This document shows positions 24,854-33,210 of a stretch of DNA of 64,000 nt, piece by piece. This DNA is from JAGQSZ01 sp049647585 (GTDB lineage: Bacteria > Actinomycetota > Acidimicrobiia > Acidimicrobiales > Microtrichaceae): NCBI GenBank assembly GCA_049647585.1, contig JBARXY010000028.1:62001-126000 (forward strand), given 5' to 3'. Position numbers and translations under genes: made by a program. The notes under the pieces were generated by a model. The model saw nothing but the letters and a program-made list of their open reading frames with translations. It made no database searches and was not told where the DNA came from. Every line of letters starts with the position of its first letter. Positions within the stretch are counted from its first letter, which is position 1.

Positions 24854-27291
24854 TGAGTAGGAACCCGCTCGGACCGGGGCGGTTTTTAGCCATCGTCCTG
24901 CTCGTGCTCGTCGTCATCGGGCAAGGATCGTCCGCGCCCCTGGGCGCGTTGGACGTAGCCACTCCCGGAGCGAGGGCTGCATCCGATACGAGGTCCACCC
25001 TTGGAAGCCGGTCGAACCCCGACAATCGGTCCAACCCGGGAAGCCGGTCGACACCGAGCGAGGCGGATACCGCCAAGCCATCGAAGAGGGGTGCGGGTGA
25101 TCCGGACCGGGTGCTGGTGATCAGTTCGGTGACCCCGTGGGTCCAGGCCGACGGCGAGTTCCAGGTCCGCTTCGCACCCAGTTCGAAGATTCCCCCCGAC
25201 GCGAAGCTGACCTACACGATCCACCAGTCCCTCGTTGGCAGCCAGAGGCAATCCCTGCGGTCCAAGGTCCTGGACCTGATCAATGGAGGACCGACCGGAA
25301 AGGTGCTCCAGGCACCTGTCACCAAACCCCTCTCCGACTACGGCGACCCGACGTCAGGCGCGGTGATTTCAATTCCGGTTCGTTCGAGCACTTCCTCGGA
25401 CTCGACCCGGGCCTTCCTGCCGAATTCCGGGATTCATCCGGTGGACCTGGTTCTCACGACCGCAGATGGACCCGAACTCTGGAGCCAAGTGGTCTTCCTC
25501 AACCGTCTGCCCCGCGAGGCAGAGGCCACAACTCGGGCCCCGTCCAGGACGCCATCGCGCAGCGATCGTGATCAGTCGACCCGGCCGGTAACCGTTTCGA
25601 TGGTCGTACCGATTCAGACCGACCCTGCCTTCTCGGAGGACATGAAAGCCGACTTCCCCCTTGAAACCAGATTCCTGTTGGATTCGACCACGGAGTTGTT
25701 GACCAAGGCCGGCTCTGCGCCGCTACGACTCGGGCTCCGGCCCGACACCTTCGCTGGGTTGACCCGGATCGACGACAAGTGGGCACAGAATCTCGTCGCA
25801 GCAATTGGGGCCGCCACCGGAGTCGCAACTGGAGCCGAATCCGAACCCAGCCGGGGCAACGAGTCCGGGACCGGCGAGGGTAGCGGAGGTATTCCAGAGA
25901 CCAACTCAACCGCCAACTCGACGACGACCACGACGACCACGACGGCAAGCTCGTCGACCACGACACCTCAAGCGACCGCGCCGAACCAACCGACCGGGGG
26001 CGCCTCGATACTGCGGCTCCCCTACTCAGCGCTCGACGTCGGAGGGCTGGCAAACTCCAAATCCAACGCCGGGCAGATCCTCGAACGGCAACTGTCGCTC
26101 GGCTCCAAGGTCGTCGCGGAAGTCAGTGCCGGCGAGGAGCCTTCCTCGACCTGGGTCTTCGACGAGAGCGTGACGAACGAGTCACTCCCATTGATCAGCT
26201 CGATGAACTTCACCGACGTGGCCGTTCCGGTATCGCGTCTGGAGACCACCGAAGACCTCCAGCGCGAGGACCTGATGACCGGACCGGTCAGACTGGACGG
26301 TCCGAGTCAGCTTCGGGCCATCGCCTACGACGACGTGTTGTCACAGCAGCTGTCCAATCCGTCGCTCGACCCGGCGGTCAGGGCACACGACGCGCTGGCG
26401 CTGCTGATGTCGAGTTGGTTTAGCGCGAACGAGTCGCGGTCAGAGCTGAGTGTCCCCACCTCTGTGATCGTCATACCTCCGACAACAGACCCCGAGGTAG
26501 TCACGACCCTCGCCTCGGCGCTATCGGGTAACGGGCCGTTGAAGTCTTCGACGGGTGCCTCCCTGATTCCACCGCCCACCCGTGGGATGGAAGAGCCGAT
26601 CACAAAGCTCACGTTCAGACCGGCAACGGATATCACCGACACGATCGACGAGAGTCTGGAGTCTCAACGACAGATCGACGCAGTCAATTCGATGTCGCAG
26701 TCGGCCGAGCCTGCGTTGGAAATGTGGAACTTCCTCAACGCCGAGACCTTCGCTATCAGTCTCAGCAGTGACCAGCGTCAAGCTCGCCACGACGCCATCA
26801 GAGGCCAGGTTGCGCTCAAGTTCGGGGCAATCGAAACTCCGCCACCGCGACGTGTAGTCCTGGCAACCAGACAGCACACGATTCCACTGAGATTCCGCAA
26901 CGGTCTGCCCTATCAGGTGCAGCTCAGGATGCGGGCACGCTCACCCAGGCTCGCCGTCCGATTCTCCGATTCGGACCTGGTGGTGTTGGAACCGGGCGAG
27001 AACCGGTTCGACCTTCCCGTGGAGGTGAGGGCACCGGGCGAGTCACTGCTCAGGGTCCAACTGACGACACCGGACGGTTCCATCGTGTTGTCGAGCTTCG
27101 ACATACCCGTCAGGTCGACGTCGATTTCGGGTGTCGGCTCCGCGCTTTCGATCATTTCGATCGCATTTTTGTTGATCTGGTGGCTTCGCACCATGCGCAA
27201 GCGTCGCCGTGAAACCAGCCGCGCCGCCTCACTGCACCCCTCGACCGCCGGTAGCCCATCGGACGCCGGTACGGTAGATCAAAGTGGCTGA
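24853..27291 (+). CDS. DUF6049-type secreted, membrane-anchored protein (Rv3909-like)
   Basis: An 812-aa protein with an N-terminal export signal (FLAIVLLVLVVIGQGS), a very long extracellular region and a C-terminal membrane helix (ALSIISIAFLLIWWL) followed by a basic tail. A Thr-rich low-complexity insert lies near residues 350-375. The overall shape and position match Rv3909 of M. tuberculosis, which sits between the cca/mutT4 genes and the MurJ gene. Function is unknown but linked by context to the wall-synthesis cluster. It is followed by the kinase gene with an 8-nt overlap. Confidence 0.75.
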   Translation: MSRNPLGPGRFLAIVLLVLVVIGQGSSAPLGALDVATPGARAASDTRSTLGSRSNPDNRSNPGSRSTPSEADTAKPSKRGAGDPDRVLVISSVTPWVQADGEFQVRFAPSSKIPPDAKLTYTIHQSLVGSQRQSLRSKVLDLINGGPTGKVLQAPVTKPLSDYGDPTSGAVISIPVRSSTSSDSTRAFLPNSGIHPVDLVLTTADGPELWSQVVFLNRLPREAEATTRAPSRTPSRSDRDQSTRPVTVSMVVPIQTDPAFSEDMKADFPLETRFLLDSTTELLTKAGSAPLRLGLRPDTFAGLTRIDDKWAQNLVAAIGAATGVATGAESEPSRGNESGTGEGSGGIPETNSTANSTTTTTTTTASSSTTTPQATAPNQPTGGASILRLPYSALDVGGLANSKSNAGQILERQLSLGSKVVAEVSAGEEPSSTWVFDESVTNESLPLISSMNFTDVAVPVSRLETTEDLQREDLMTGPVRLDGPSQLRAIAYDDVLSQQLSNPSLDPAVRAHDALALLMSSWFSANESRSELSVPTSVIVIPPTTDPEVVTTLASALSGNGPLKSSTGASLIPPPTRGMEEPITKLTFRPATDITDTIDESLESQRQIDAVNSMSQSAEPALEMWNFLNAETFAISLSSDQRQARHDAIRGQVALKFGAIETPPPRRVVLATRQHTIPLRFRNGLPYQVQLRMRARSPRLAVRFSDSDLVVLEPGENRFDLPVEVRAPGESLLRVQLTTPDGSIVLSSFDIPVRSTSISGVGSALSIISIAFLLIWWLRTMRKRRRETSRAASLHPSTAGSPSDAGTVDQSG

Positions 27292-28858
27292 CACCGGCTC
27301 AACTCCGGGGTCGGAGGACCCGACCCAGATTCAGCTGGCCCCCTTGCAGGAGCTGGCTGGACTAACCCTGTGCAACCGCTACTCGTTGGTCAAGCTCATC
27401 GGCGCGGGCGGTATGGCACAGGTATGGGAGGCGGTCGACAACGTCCTCGGCCGCCGGGTCGCTGTGAAGGTGCTCCACCCGCACCTGGCCGGCGACGAGG
27501 TGTTCGTTGCACGCTTCCGCGCAGAGGCCGTCGCCGCTGCCCGACTGAGCCACCAGAACATTGTCGGCGTGTACGACACCTGCTCAGACGGGGTCCACGA
27601 AGCCATTGTCATGGAGCTGCTCGAGGCTTCAACTCTCCGGAACTATCTGGATGAGCACCACGTGGTCGACGCCGACACCACCGTGCGCATCGCTCTGAGG
27701 CTTCTCGATGCTCTCGAGGCTGCACACCGCTCGGGCCTCGTTCATCGTGACGTCAAGCCGTCGAACATTCTTCTCTGCGACGACGGCCGGGTGAAGATCG
27801 CCGACTTCGGGATCGCAAAGACCGACGACCAGACCGAGCTGACCCAGGAAGGCGCTCTGGTCGGCACCGCCGCCTACCTCGCTCCGGAGCAGCTGTTGGG
27901 CGAAGCCGTGGATGGACGTACCGATCTCTACTCCCTTGGTGTCGTCCTTTACGAATGTCTGACGGGCACAGTTCCGTTCAGGGGCGAAAGCGGAGCGGCG
28001 GTCGCACTGGCGAGACTGCATTCCGAACCGCTCGACCCCAGACGTGTGCGTGCGGACGTCCCACCGGCGATTGCCTCAGCGGTGATGCGTTCACTGGCGA
28101 GAAATCCTGATGACCGCTTCGACTCCGCAGCCGATCTGCGCGCTGCCCTGCTCGACACCGGGGTCACTCCGCCACGGCAACCAGCCTCTCCCCGTCCGCC
28201 GGTCGAGCCGGTCCCGGTGGTCGAGGAATCGTTCTCCCGGTCGGAACGCAGCTGGTTGTACCCGGCACTTTTCATCCTGCTGGTCGGAGCCGCGCTCGCC
28301 ACCGCCGGGCTTCTGGCCCACGAGTCGACTCGCGCTGCTCGGCCCGACAGTACGCCTTCGACGACCTCCTCACCGCCCGTCGTTCCGCCGTCCATCGAGG
28401 GCGCCCAGGCCTTCGACCCCCAGGGTGATGGCAAAGAGAACAACCAGTTGGCCAGATTGGCTGTCGACGGAGACCCCGCAACGGCTTGGCGGACCGAGGG
28501 TTACAACCCGCCGGGATTCACCGGTGGCAAGAGGGGTGTGGGACTACTCCTCAAGCTGTCCGATCGGACCGAGATCGATTCGATGACCGTCGAAGCTTCG
28601 CAGAACGGTTGGTCTGCCAAGCTGTTCGTACTCGACGCGGATCCTCCGGCGTTGCCTGATCCGGACCGTTTGACTCCCGTGAGCGAGTTTGCCGACGTCA
28701 GGGGAAAGTCGACCCTGACCCTGGATGGCCCGGCCGAGGAGAGGACCGGCACGACGGTCCTCATCTGGATAGACCGGTTGGGTGAGCCCGCCCCCGATGG
28801 AAAGTACCGGGTCGAGATTTCCAACGTCTCGATCGCCGGGGTTGCGGCGGCAAGATGA
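27284..28858 (+). CDS. Transmembrane Ser/Thr protein kinase with extracellular discoidin-like domain
   Basis: A 524-aa PknB-type kinase. All catalytic elements are present: glycine loop IGAGGMAQVWEAV, Lys in VAVKVL, HRDVKPSN, DFGIAK, APEQ. After a Pro-rich linker comes one membrane helix (LYPALFILLVGAALATAGLLA), a Ser/Thr/Pro linker, and about 130 aa resembling an F5/8 type C (discoidin) domain (LARLAVDGDPATAWRTEGYN). M. tuberculosis has at this place MviN/MurJ fused to a pseudokinase and a similar outer domain; here the flippase part is absent and the kinase looks active. GTG start, overlapping the DUF6049 gene by 8 nt. A plausible target is the CwlM-like protein downstream. Confidence 0.93.
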   Translation: MADTGSTPGSEDPTQIQLAPLQELAGLTLCNRYSLVKLIGAGGMAQVWEAVDNVLGRRVAVKVLHPHLAGDEVFVARFRAEAVAAARLSHQNIVGVYDTCSDGVHEAIVMELLEASTLRNYLDEHHVVDADTTVRIALRLLDALEAAHRSGLVHRDVKPSNILLCDDGRVKIADFGIAKTDDQTELTQEGALVGTAAYLAPEQLLGEAVDGRTDLYSLGVVLYECLTGTVPFRGESGAAVALARLHSEPLDPRRVRADVPPAIASAVMRSLARNPDDRFDSAADLRAALLDTGVTPPRQPASPRPPVEPVPVVEESFSRSERSWLYPALFILLVGAALATAGLLAHESTRAARPDSTPSTTSSPPVVPPSIEGAQAFDPQGDGKENNQLARLAVDGDPATAWRTEGYNPPGFTGGKRGVGLLLKLSDRTEIDSMTVEASQNGWSAKLFVLDADPPALPDPDRLTPVSEFADVRGKSTLTLDGPAEERTGTTVLIWIDRLGEPAPDGKYRVEISNVSIAGVAAAR

Positions 28859-28922
28859 ATACAGTCGTGGTGCACTGTTTGTCAGTGTGTCCAAACCTGC
28901 TCCTCAGCTAGGCTCGCGAGCC

Positions 28923-29318
28923 ATGAGTGCCCCCAAAGCCGGATCAGCCAGTTCCGCAACCGGTAGGTCGACAACCGACGGTTCCAGTTCGACCAGTAGC
29001 CCGAGAAGCACTGTCGGAGGGACGGGCGCACAGGGTGAGGCAGATTGGACCGAGCAGGTCACCAATCTTGTGGTCGACACTGTCGACACGGTCCGCAAAC
29101 GCACAACCGGACCGATTCTCCACTATTCGAGGGCGTCGGTTAATGCCGTGGTCGCCGTGCTCCTGGCTCTGCCGGTCGCACTGCTGATGGTCATCGGCGC
29201 CGTCCGACTGCTGGCGTGGGCCTTGGGCCAGGTCTGGATCGCCTACACGATCGTCGGGACGATTCTGGTGCTCATGGGGGTTGTCCTGTGGTCCAGACGC
29301 TCCAAACTGCCAATCTGA
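28923..29318 (+). CDS. Small two-helix membrane protein, unknown function
   Basis: A 131-aa product with a Ser/Thr/Gly-rich N-terminal third, an amphipathic segment (WTEQVTNLVVDTVDTVRKRT), then two hydrophobic helices (AVVAVLLALPVALLMVIGAVRLL and IAYTIVGTILVLMGVVLW) and a basic C-terminus. The helix hairpin resembles small holin-like or phage-shock-like membrane proteins, but I cannot assign a family. It lies between the kinase and trxB on the same strand, in the position where mycobacteria have sigM and its anti-sigma gene. Confidence 0.65.
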   Translation: MSAPKAGSASSATGRSTTDGSSSTSSPRSTVGGTGAQGEADWTEQVTNLVVDTVDTVRKRTTGPILHYSRASVNAVVAVLLALPVALLMVIGAVRLLAWALGQVWIAYTIVGTILVLMGVVLWSRRSKLPI

Positions 29319-29473
29319 AAGCAGAATCGTAACGGCCGACCCGCCTGTCACAGCTGACCATCGAGTGGCCCCGAAGGGACTGCCCACTTGGCCTGAAGAG
29401 GGTCGACCCACGGGTTGTCACAGCTGGTAGTTCGGGTCGATCTCGTTTCGATCGCAACCGTTCTGAGGAGAAC

Positions 29474-30472
29474 ATGTCTACAGAAGTCAGTCCCGATCTC
29501 TCGGAGCTCAGTAGTTCCGTGCGTCGCAAGGTGATCATCATCGGCAGTGGCCCAGCTGGCCTGACCGCTGCCATCTACGCGTCGCGCGCCAACTTGGAAC
29601 CTCTGATGATCGAGGGGGAACCCTCCTCGACTAGCGATCAGCCCGGTGGTCAGCTGATGTTGACCACCGAAGTCGAGAACTATCCGGGGTTCCCCGACGG
29701 AATTATGGGTCCCGACCTGATGAACAATTTTCGTGAGCAGGCACTCCGCTTCGGAACCGAGATAGTGACTGCCAAGGCCTCGAAGGTTGATCTATCGAGT
29801 CGCCCGTTCAAGATTTGGGTCGGCGACACCACGGCGGAGCCCACCTACCTTGCGGATAGCGTCATCGTCTCGACCGGTGCACAATCGCTCATGTTGGGTC
29901 TCGAAGCCGAGAGCCGTCTTCTTGGTCATGGACTCAGCACCTGTGCCACCTGCGATGGGTTCTTCTTCCGGGGCCGGGATGTCGCAGTTGTCGGGGGTGG
30001 CGACTCCGCAGTCGAGGAGGCCATGTTCCTGAGTCGTTTCGCCAACTCCGTCACGATCATCCACCGACGTGATGAACTCCGTGCATCGAAGATCATGCAG
30101 GATCGGGCACATGCAAACGAGAAGATCCGTTTCATGTGGAATACCGTTGTGGAGGACATCATTGGTGACACAACGGTCGAGGCGCTTTCCGTCAGTGACG
30201 TCAATACCGGTGAGGTCACAAAGGTCCCCTTTGCAGGTGTTTTTGTCGCCATTGGTCATCGCCCCAATACGGACCTCTTCCGCGGGCAGTTGGACCTGAA
30301 GGAGAACGGCTACCTGGTCACCAAGGATTCGTCTTCCAGGACCAACATCGAGGGCGTCTTCGCAGCCGGAGATGTCCAGGACGACTGGTACCGCCAGGCC
30401 ATCACTGCGGCCGGTAGTGGTTGTATGGCGGCGATAGACGCCGAGCGCTGGCTGGAGGCCGAGGGCGAATAG
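29474..30472 (+). CDS. trxB: Thioredoxin reductase
   Basis: A 332-aa low-molecular-weight NADPH:thioredoxin reductase. FAD motif IIIGSGPAGLTAAIYASRA, redox pair CATCDGFFF, NADPH motif VVGGGDSAVEEAMFLSRF, and a C-terminal GVFAAGDVQD. It keeps the thioredoxin encoded downstream reduced in the cytoplasm. The RBS is GAGGAG 5 nt before the ATG. The 155-nt leader holds two copies of GTCACAGCTG about 70 nt apart, which might be a regulator site. trxB-trxA order is as in the mycobacterial origin cluster. Confidence 0.96.
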   Translation: MSTEVSPDLSELSSSVRRKVIIIGSGPAGLTAAIYASRANLEPLMIEGEPSSTSDQPGGQLMLTTEVENYPGFPDGIMGPDLMNNFREQALRFGTEIVTAKASKVDLSSRPFKIWVGDTTAEPTYLADSVIVSTGAQSLMLGLEAESRLLGHGLSTCATCDGFFFRGRDVAVVGGGDSAVEEAMFLSRFANSVTIIHRRDELRASKIMQDRAHANEKIRFMWNTVVEDIIGDTTVEALSVSDVNTGEVTKVPFAGVFVAIGHRPNTDLFRGQLDLKENGYLVTKDSSSRTNIEGVFAAGDVQDDWYRQAITAAGSGCMAAIDAERWLEAEGE

Positions 30473-30512
30473 GCCCCCGGCTCCACTGAGGCCGCAGCAC
30501 ACTCCCGTCGGA

Positions 30513-30548
30513 AATTCGGAATCAGCCGGCAATTCGGAATCAGCCGGC
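30513..30548 (+). repeat. 18-bp tandem duplication between trxB and trxA
   Basis: AATTCGGAATCAGCCGGC appears twice head to tail. It lies in the 177-nt gap between the two thioredoxin genes and has no recognisable function. Confidence 0.9.
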
Positions 30549-30649
30549 TCTGTGACGGGTTCAGTATTCAGCTAGTTCAGGCGGGACAGCGGTCCTGTCG
30601 GGTTCGCCCACAATCGGGGAATCCAAGCTCTGACTTTGAAAGGGATGAG

Positions 30650-30976
30650 ATGTCCGGATCCATAACACATCTGACCGAGGCCACGTTTTCGGAGGAGGTC
30701 AACGGCTCGTCCGCACCTGTGATCGTGGACTTCTGGGCGGAATGGTGTGGGCCATGCAAGACGGTGGCACCGATTCTCGAGGAGATCGCCGACGAGAACT
30801 CCGAGAAGCTGCGTGTCGCCAAGGTCGACGTCGACTCCAACCAGGGTCTCGCCCTTACCTACGGCGTACAGAGCATTCCGACCATGATCCTCTTCAAGGA
30901 TGGCCAGGTGGCTCACAGCATCACGGGTGCCCGCAGCAAGGCCCAGATTCTCTCCGAGTTCCAGCCATACCTCTGA
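30650..30976 (+). CDS. trxA: Thioredoxin
   Basis: A 108-aa thioredoxin with the canonical active site WAEWCGPCK, cis-Pro in SIPTMILFKDG, and the usual length. It is a cytoplasmic disulfide reductant for ribonucleotide reductase, peroxiredoxins and others, recycled by the TrxB encoded just upstream. The ATG is preceded by AAAGGGATGAG. Confidence 0.97.
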   Translation: MSGSITHLTEATFSEEVNGSSAPVIVDFWAEWCGPCKTVAPILEEIADENSEKLRVAKVDVDSNQGLALTYGVQSIPTMILFKDGQVAHSITGARSKAQILSEFQPYL

Positions 30977-30997
30977 CAGCATCCCTACGACCTAACA

Positions 30998-31009
30998 GAA
31001 CATATGTTT
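30998..31009. promoter_or_regulatory. LexA-box-like palindrome upstream of the CwlM-like gene
   Basis: GAACATATGTTT matches the actinobacterial SOS box core GAAC-RNRY-GTTC at 11 of 12 positions. It lies 22 nt after trxA and about 145 nt before the CwlM-like gene. Neither neighbour is a usual SOS gene and only one copy was seen, so this may be chance. Confidence 0.25.
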
Positions 31010-31152
31010 GATTGGGTCGCGGTGTAAGCTCGGGGCACCGACATCCGTCGAATTCGCGGCCCACTATCCGTGTCGCAGACCTGTCGGGAATGTGATCTGC
31101 CGACATTCCCGGCGGTTCACGGATTTCTTGGCCCCGAAGATGGAGTAGAGCC

Positions 31153-32127
31153 ATCACCCTCGCGTCACTACCCCTTCGTATCGGATCCTCGGGGCCCGAT
31201 GTCGCGGACCTGCAGCGCCGTCTAAGCGCCGCGGGCTTCCCACTGGACGACAAAACGGGATTGTTCGACGAGCTCACCGGCGCGGCAGTCACCAAGTTCC
31301 AGCGCGCCCGGGGGCTGCGCGAGGACGGGGCCTGTGACGCCACAACCTGGTCTGCCCTCATCGAATCGGGTTTCGCGATCGGCGACAGGCTTCTGTGTCT
31401 CCGCTCCCCCATGATGCGTGGAGATGACGTCTCGGACCTCCAGCTGCGTCTGGGGGTCTTCGGTTTCGATGCCGGACGTGTGGACGGGATTTTCGGTCAG
31501 ATGACCCAGCGCGCAGTCGGGGAGTTCCAACGAAACGCAGGTTTGGTTTGTGACACGGTATGTGGCCCCGAAACAGTCGGGGCGCTACTGCGTCTTGAGG
31601 GTCGAAGTGGCAAGGCCGCGGTGACGGGAGTTCGCGAACGCGATCGTCTCCGTCGTCGACGCTCCACACCGCATGACCTGCGGATCGCTGTCGGCATGAC
31701 CAACGGACCCCATTCGGCGATGAGCCGATTCGCGTCCGAGCTACAAGCTGCTGGTTCGGTGGTGTTACTCCTCGAAGAGTTGGACTGGAGCGCCCAGGCC
31801 AACCAGGTGAACGAGTTCCAAGCCGACCTATTCATAGGTCTATCCGTGACGGCGACGCCAATGATCGAAGCCTGTTACTTCTCGGTTCCGGGCTATGAGT
31901 CGGTGGGCGGACGCCGGTTGGCAGAACTCGTTGTATCCGAGATGCCGGCGTCACCCGGGTGGGGCATCGGCACGGTGCGGGGCACCCGCCTCCAAATCGT
32001 CCGCGAGACCCGTCCCCCAGCTGTGCTGATCCGCGTCGGCGACGCTCAGATACTCCAAGCGAGTGAAGATCTTGTCATCGCATCGCTCCGTCGTGCGATC
32101 GACGCGTGGGTCCACGACCCCTGCTGA
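31153..32127 (+). CDS. cwlM: CwlM-like peptidoglycan-binding pseudo-amidase (unusual start codon)
   Basis: About 324 aa. Two peptidoglycan-binding type 1 repeats (LRIGSSGPDVADLQRRL ... KFQRARGL and RGDDVSDLQLRLGVFGF ... EFQRNAGL) are followed by an Amidase_3-like domain. Its zinc-site motifs are lost: the DPGHGG position reads VGMTNG, the IHAN position GLSVT, and the E-G-F position IRVG. So it should not cut peptidoglycan; M. tuberculosis CwlM, at the same place after trxC, is likewise a regulator (of MurA). No ATG, GTG or TTG lies in frame between the upstream stop (31093) and the first repeat; ATC 31153 has GGAG 7 nt upstream. TTG 31261 would cut repeat 1. Confidence 0.75.
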   Translation: MTLASLPLRIGSSGPDVADLQRRLSAAGFPLDDKTGLFDELTGAAVTKFQRARGLREDGACDATTWSALIESGFAIGDRLLCLRSPMMRGDDVSDLQLRLGVFGFDAGRVDGIFGQMTQRAVGEFQRNAGLVCDTVCGPETVGALLRLEGRSGKAAVTGVRERDRLRRRRSTPHDLRIAVGMTNGPHSAMSRFASELQAAGSVVLLLEELDWSAQANQVNEFQADLFIGLSVTATPMIEACYFSVPGYESVGGRRLAELVVSEMPASPGWGIGTVRGTRLQIVRETRPPAVLIRVGDAQILQASEDLVIASLRRAIDAWVHDPC

Positions 32128-32236
32128 GCTGTTAGACGGTGTACCTCTAGATGAGGTTTAAAGAACTTTTGGATCTGCCCAGCTGATAGGTAAATCTCCA
32201 CCTCAGCTTAGGTTAACCACAGAGTTCCACACAGCC

Positions 32237-32245
32237 TGTGGATAA
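32237..32245 (-). promoter_or_regulatory. Perfect DnaA box between cwlM and parB
   Basis: TTATCCACA on the minus strand, the strict consensus DnaA box, in the 156-nt gap between the convergent cwlM-like gene and parB. A single box 7 kb from dnaA could act as a titration site. Confidence 0.5.
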
Positions 32246-32283
32246 CTCGAATCCCTGTGCCTCAGCTATAGATTGAGGCGCAT

Positions 32284-33210
32284 TTATCCCATCACGAGAC
32301 GATAAATCCTCTCGAGATCCTCGAGATTGGCGAAATCGATTGTGACCTTCCCGCGTTTGGCGGTCATCGCAATCGAGACCCTGGTGTCGAGATGACTCGC
32401 CAACAACTCCTCTAGTTCCAGTAGCCCGGGGGGCCTAAGTTGACGTTGCTCGTCGTCACCACCCGATGAAGAGTCATCGCCGGAACCACGACCCTCGGGT
32501 GAATCTGATCCCTTGCTTCCGGAACCCAGTCCCGCTTCAAGGTCCAGGCGTTCCTTCACCATCTGTTCGATGTCACGAACGCTGAGTGATTCTGTGACGG
32601 CTTTGCGGGCCAGGCCTTCCTGGTATGACCTATCCGGGTGACCAAGAAGAGCCTTGGCGTGACCCGCCGACAGAAGCCCCTCCCCTACGAGCTTCTGGAC
32701 TGCTGGCGACAGCTGGAACAGCCGCAGATGATTGGCGACCGTCGAGCGGCTCTTGCCGACCCGTTTGGCCACCTCATCCTGTGTCAGGCCGAAGTCATCG
32801 ATCAGCTGCTGATAGGCGGCAGCTTCTTCGAGCGCATTCAGATCCTGGCGGTGCAAGTTCTCAACGAGGGCCTGCTCCAGAGACGTGACGTCGTCGACGG
32901 TGCGCACGATTGCCGGAATGGTTGGCAGTCCGACCCGCTTCGCTGCCCTCCAACGACGCTCGCCTGCGATCAGCTCGTAGCCTTGCTCCGTTGATCTGAC
33001 CAGGATCGGCTGAAGTACGCCGATTTCTCTGATGCTGTCCACCAGACCCTCTAGGGTCTCTTCGTCGAAGAGGTGCCTGGGTTGCATCGGGTTGGGATAC
33101 ACCGACGAGATTGAAACTTCCTTCAGGCCGGTCCCAACCTCGCCCACTGCCTCTTCTGCAGCTGGTATCAGGGCCGTTAGCCCTCGTCCGAGTCCACCTT
33201 TACGAGACAC
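32284..33210 (-). CDS. parB: Chromosome partitioning protein ParB
   Basis: A 308-aa ParB. The N-terminal GLGRGLTALIP start is typical, then the CTP-binding region with GERRWRAAKRVG, the HTH that reads parS (LTQDEVAKRVGKSRSTVANHLRLFQ), an acidic low-complexity linker (about residues 225-255), and the C-terminal dimerisation domain. It loads at parS and slides as a CTP-driven clamp to compact and segregate the origin. The start is GTG 33210 with GGGAGG 7 nt upstream, overlapping the end of parA by 11 nt. Three parS sites lie within 2.4 kb upstream. Confidence 0.96.
   Translation of the reverse strand: MSRKGGLGRGLTALIPAAEEAVGEVGTGLKEVSISSVYPNPMQPRHLFDEETLEGLVDSIREIGVLQPILVRSTEQGYELIAGERRWRAAKRVGLPTIPAIVRTVDDVTSLEQALVENLHRQDLNALEEAAAYQQLIDDFGLTQDEVAKRVGKSRSTVANHLRLFQLSPAVQKLVGEGLLSAGHAKALLGHPDRSYQEGLARKAVTESLSVRDIEQMVKERLDLEAGLGSGSKGSDSPEGRGSGDDSSSGGDDEQRQLRPPGLLELEELLASHLDTRVSIAMTAKRGKVTIDFANLEDLERIYRLVMG

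Noticed and set aside
30998..31009. SOS control of the cwlM-like gene
   Set aside because: The palindrome is one base off consensus, single copy, about 145 nt from the gene and near no SOS-type gene; kept only as a low-confidence site.
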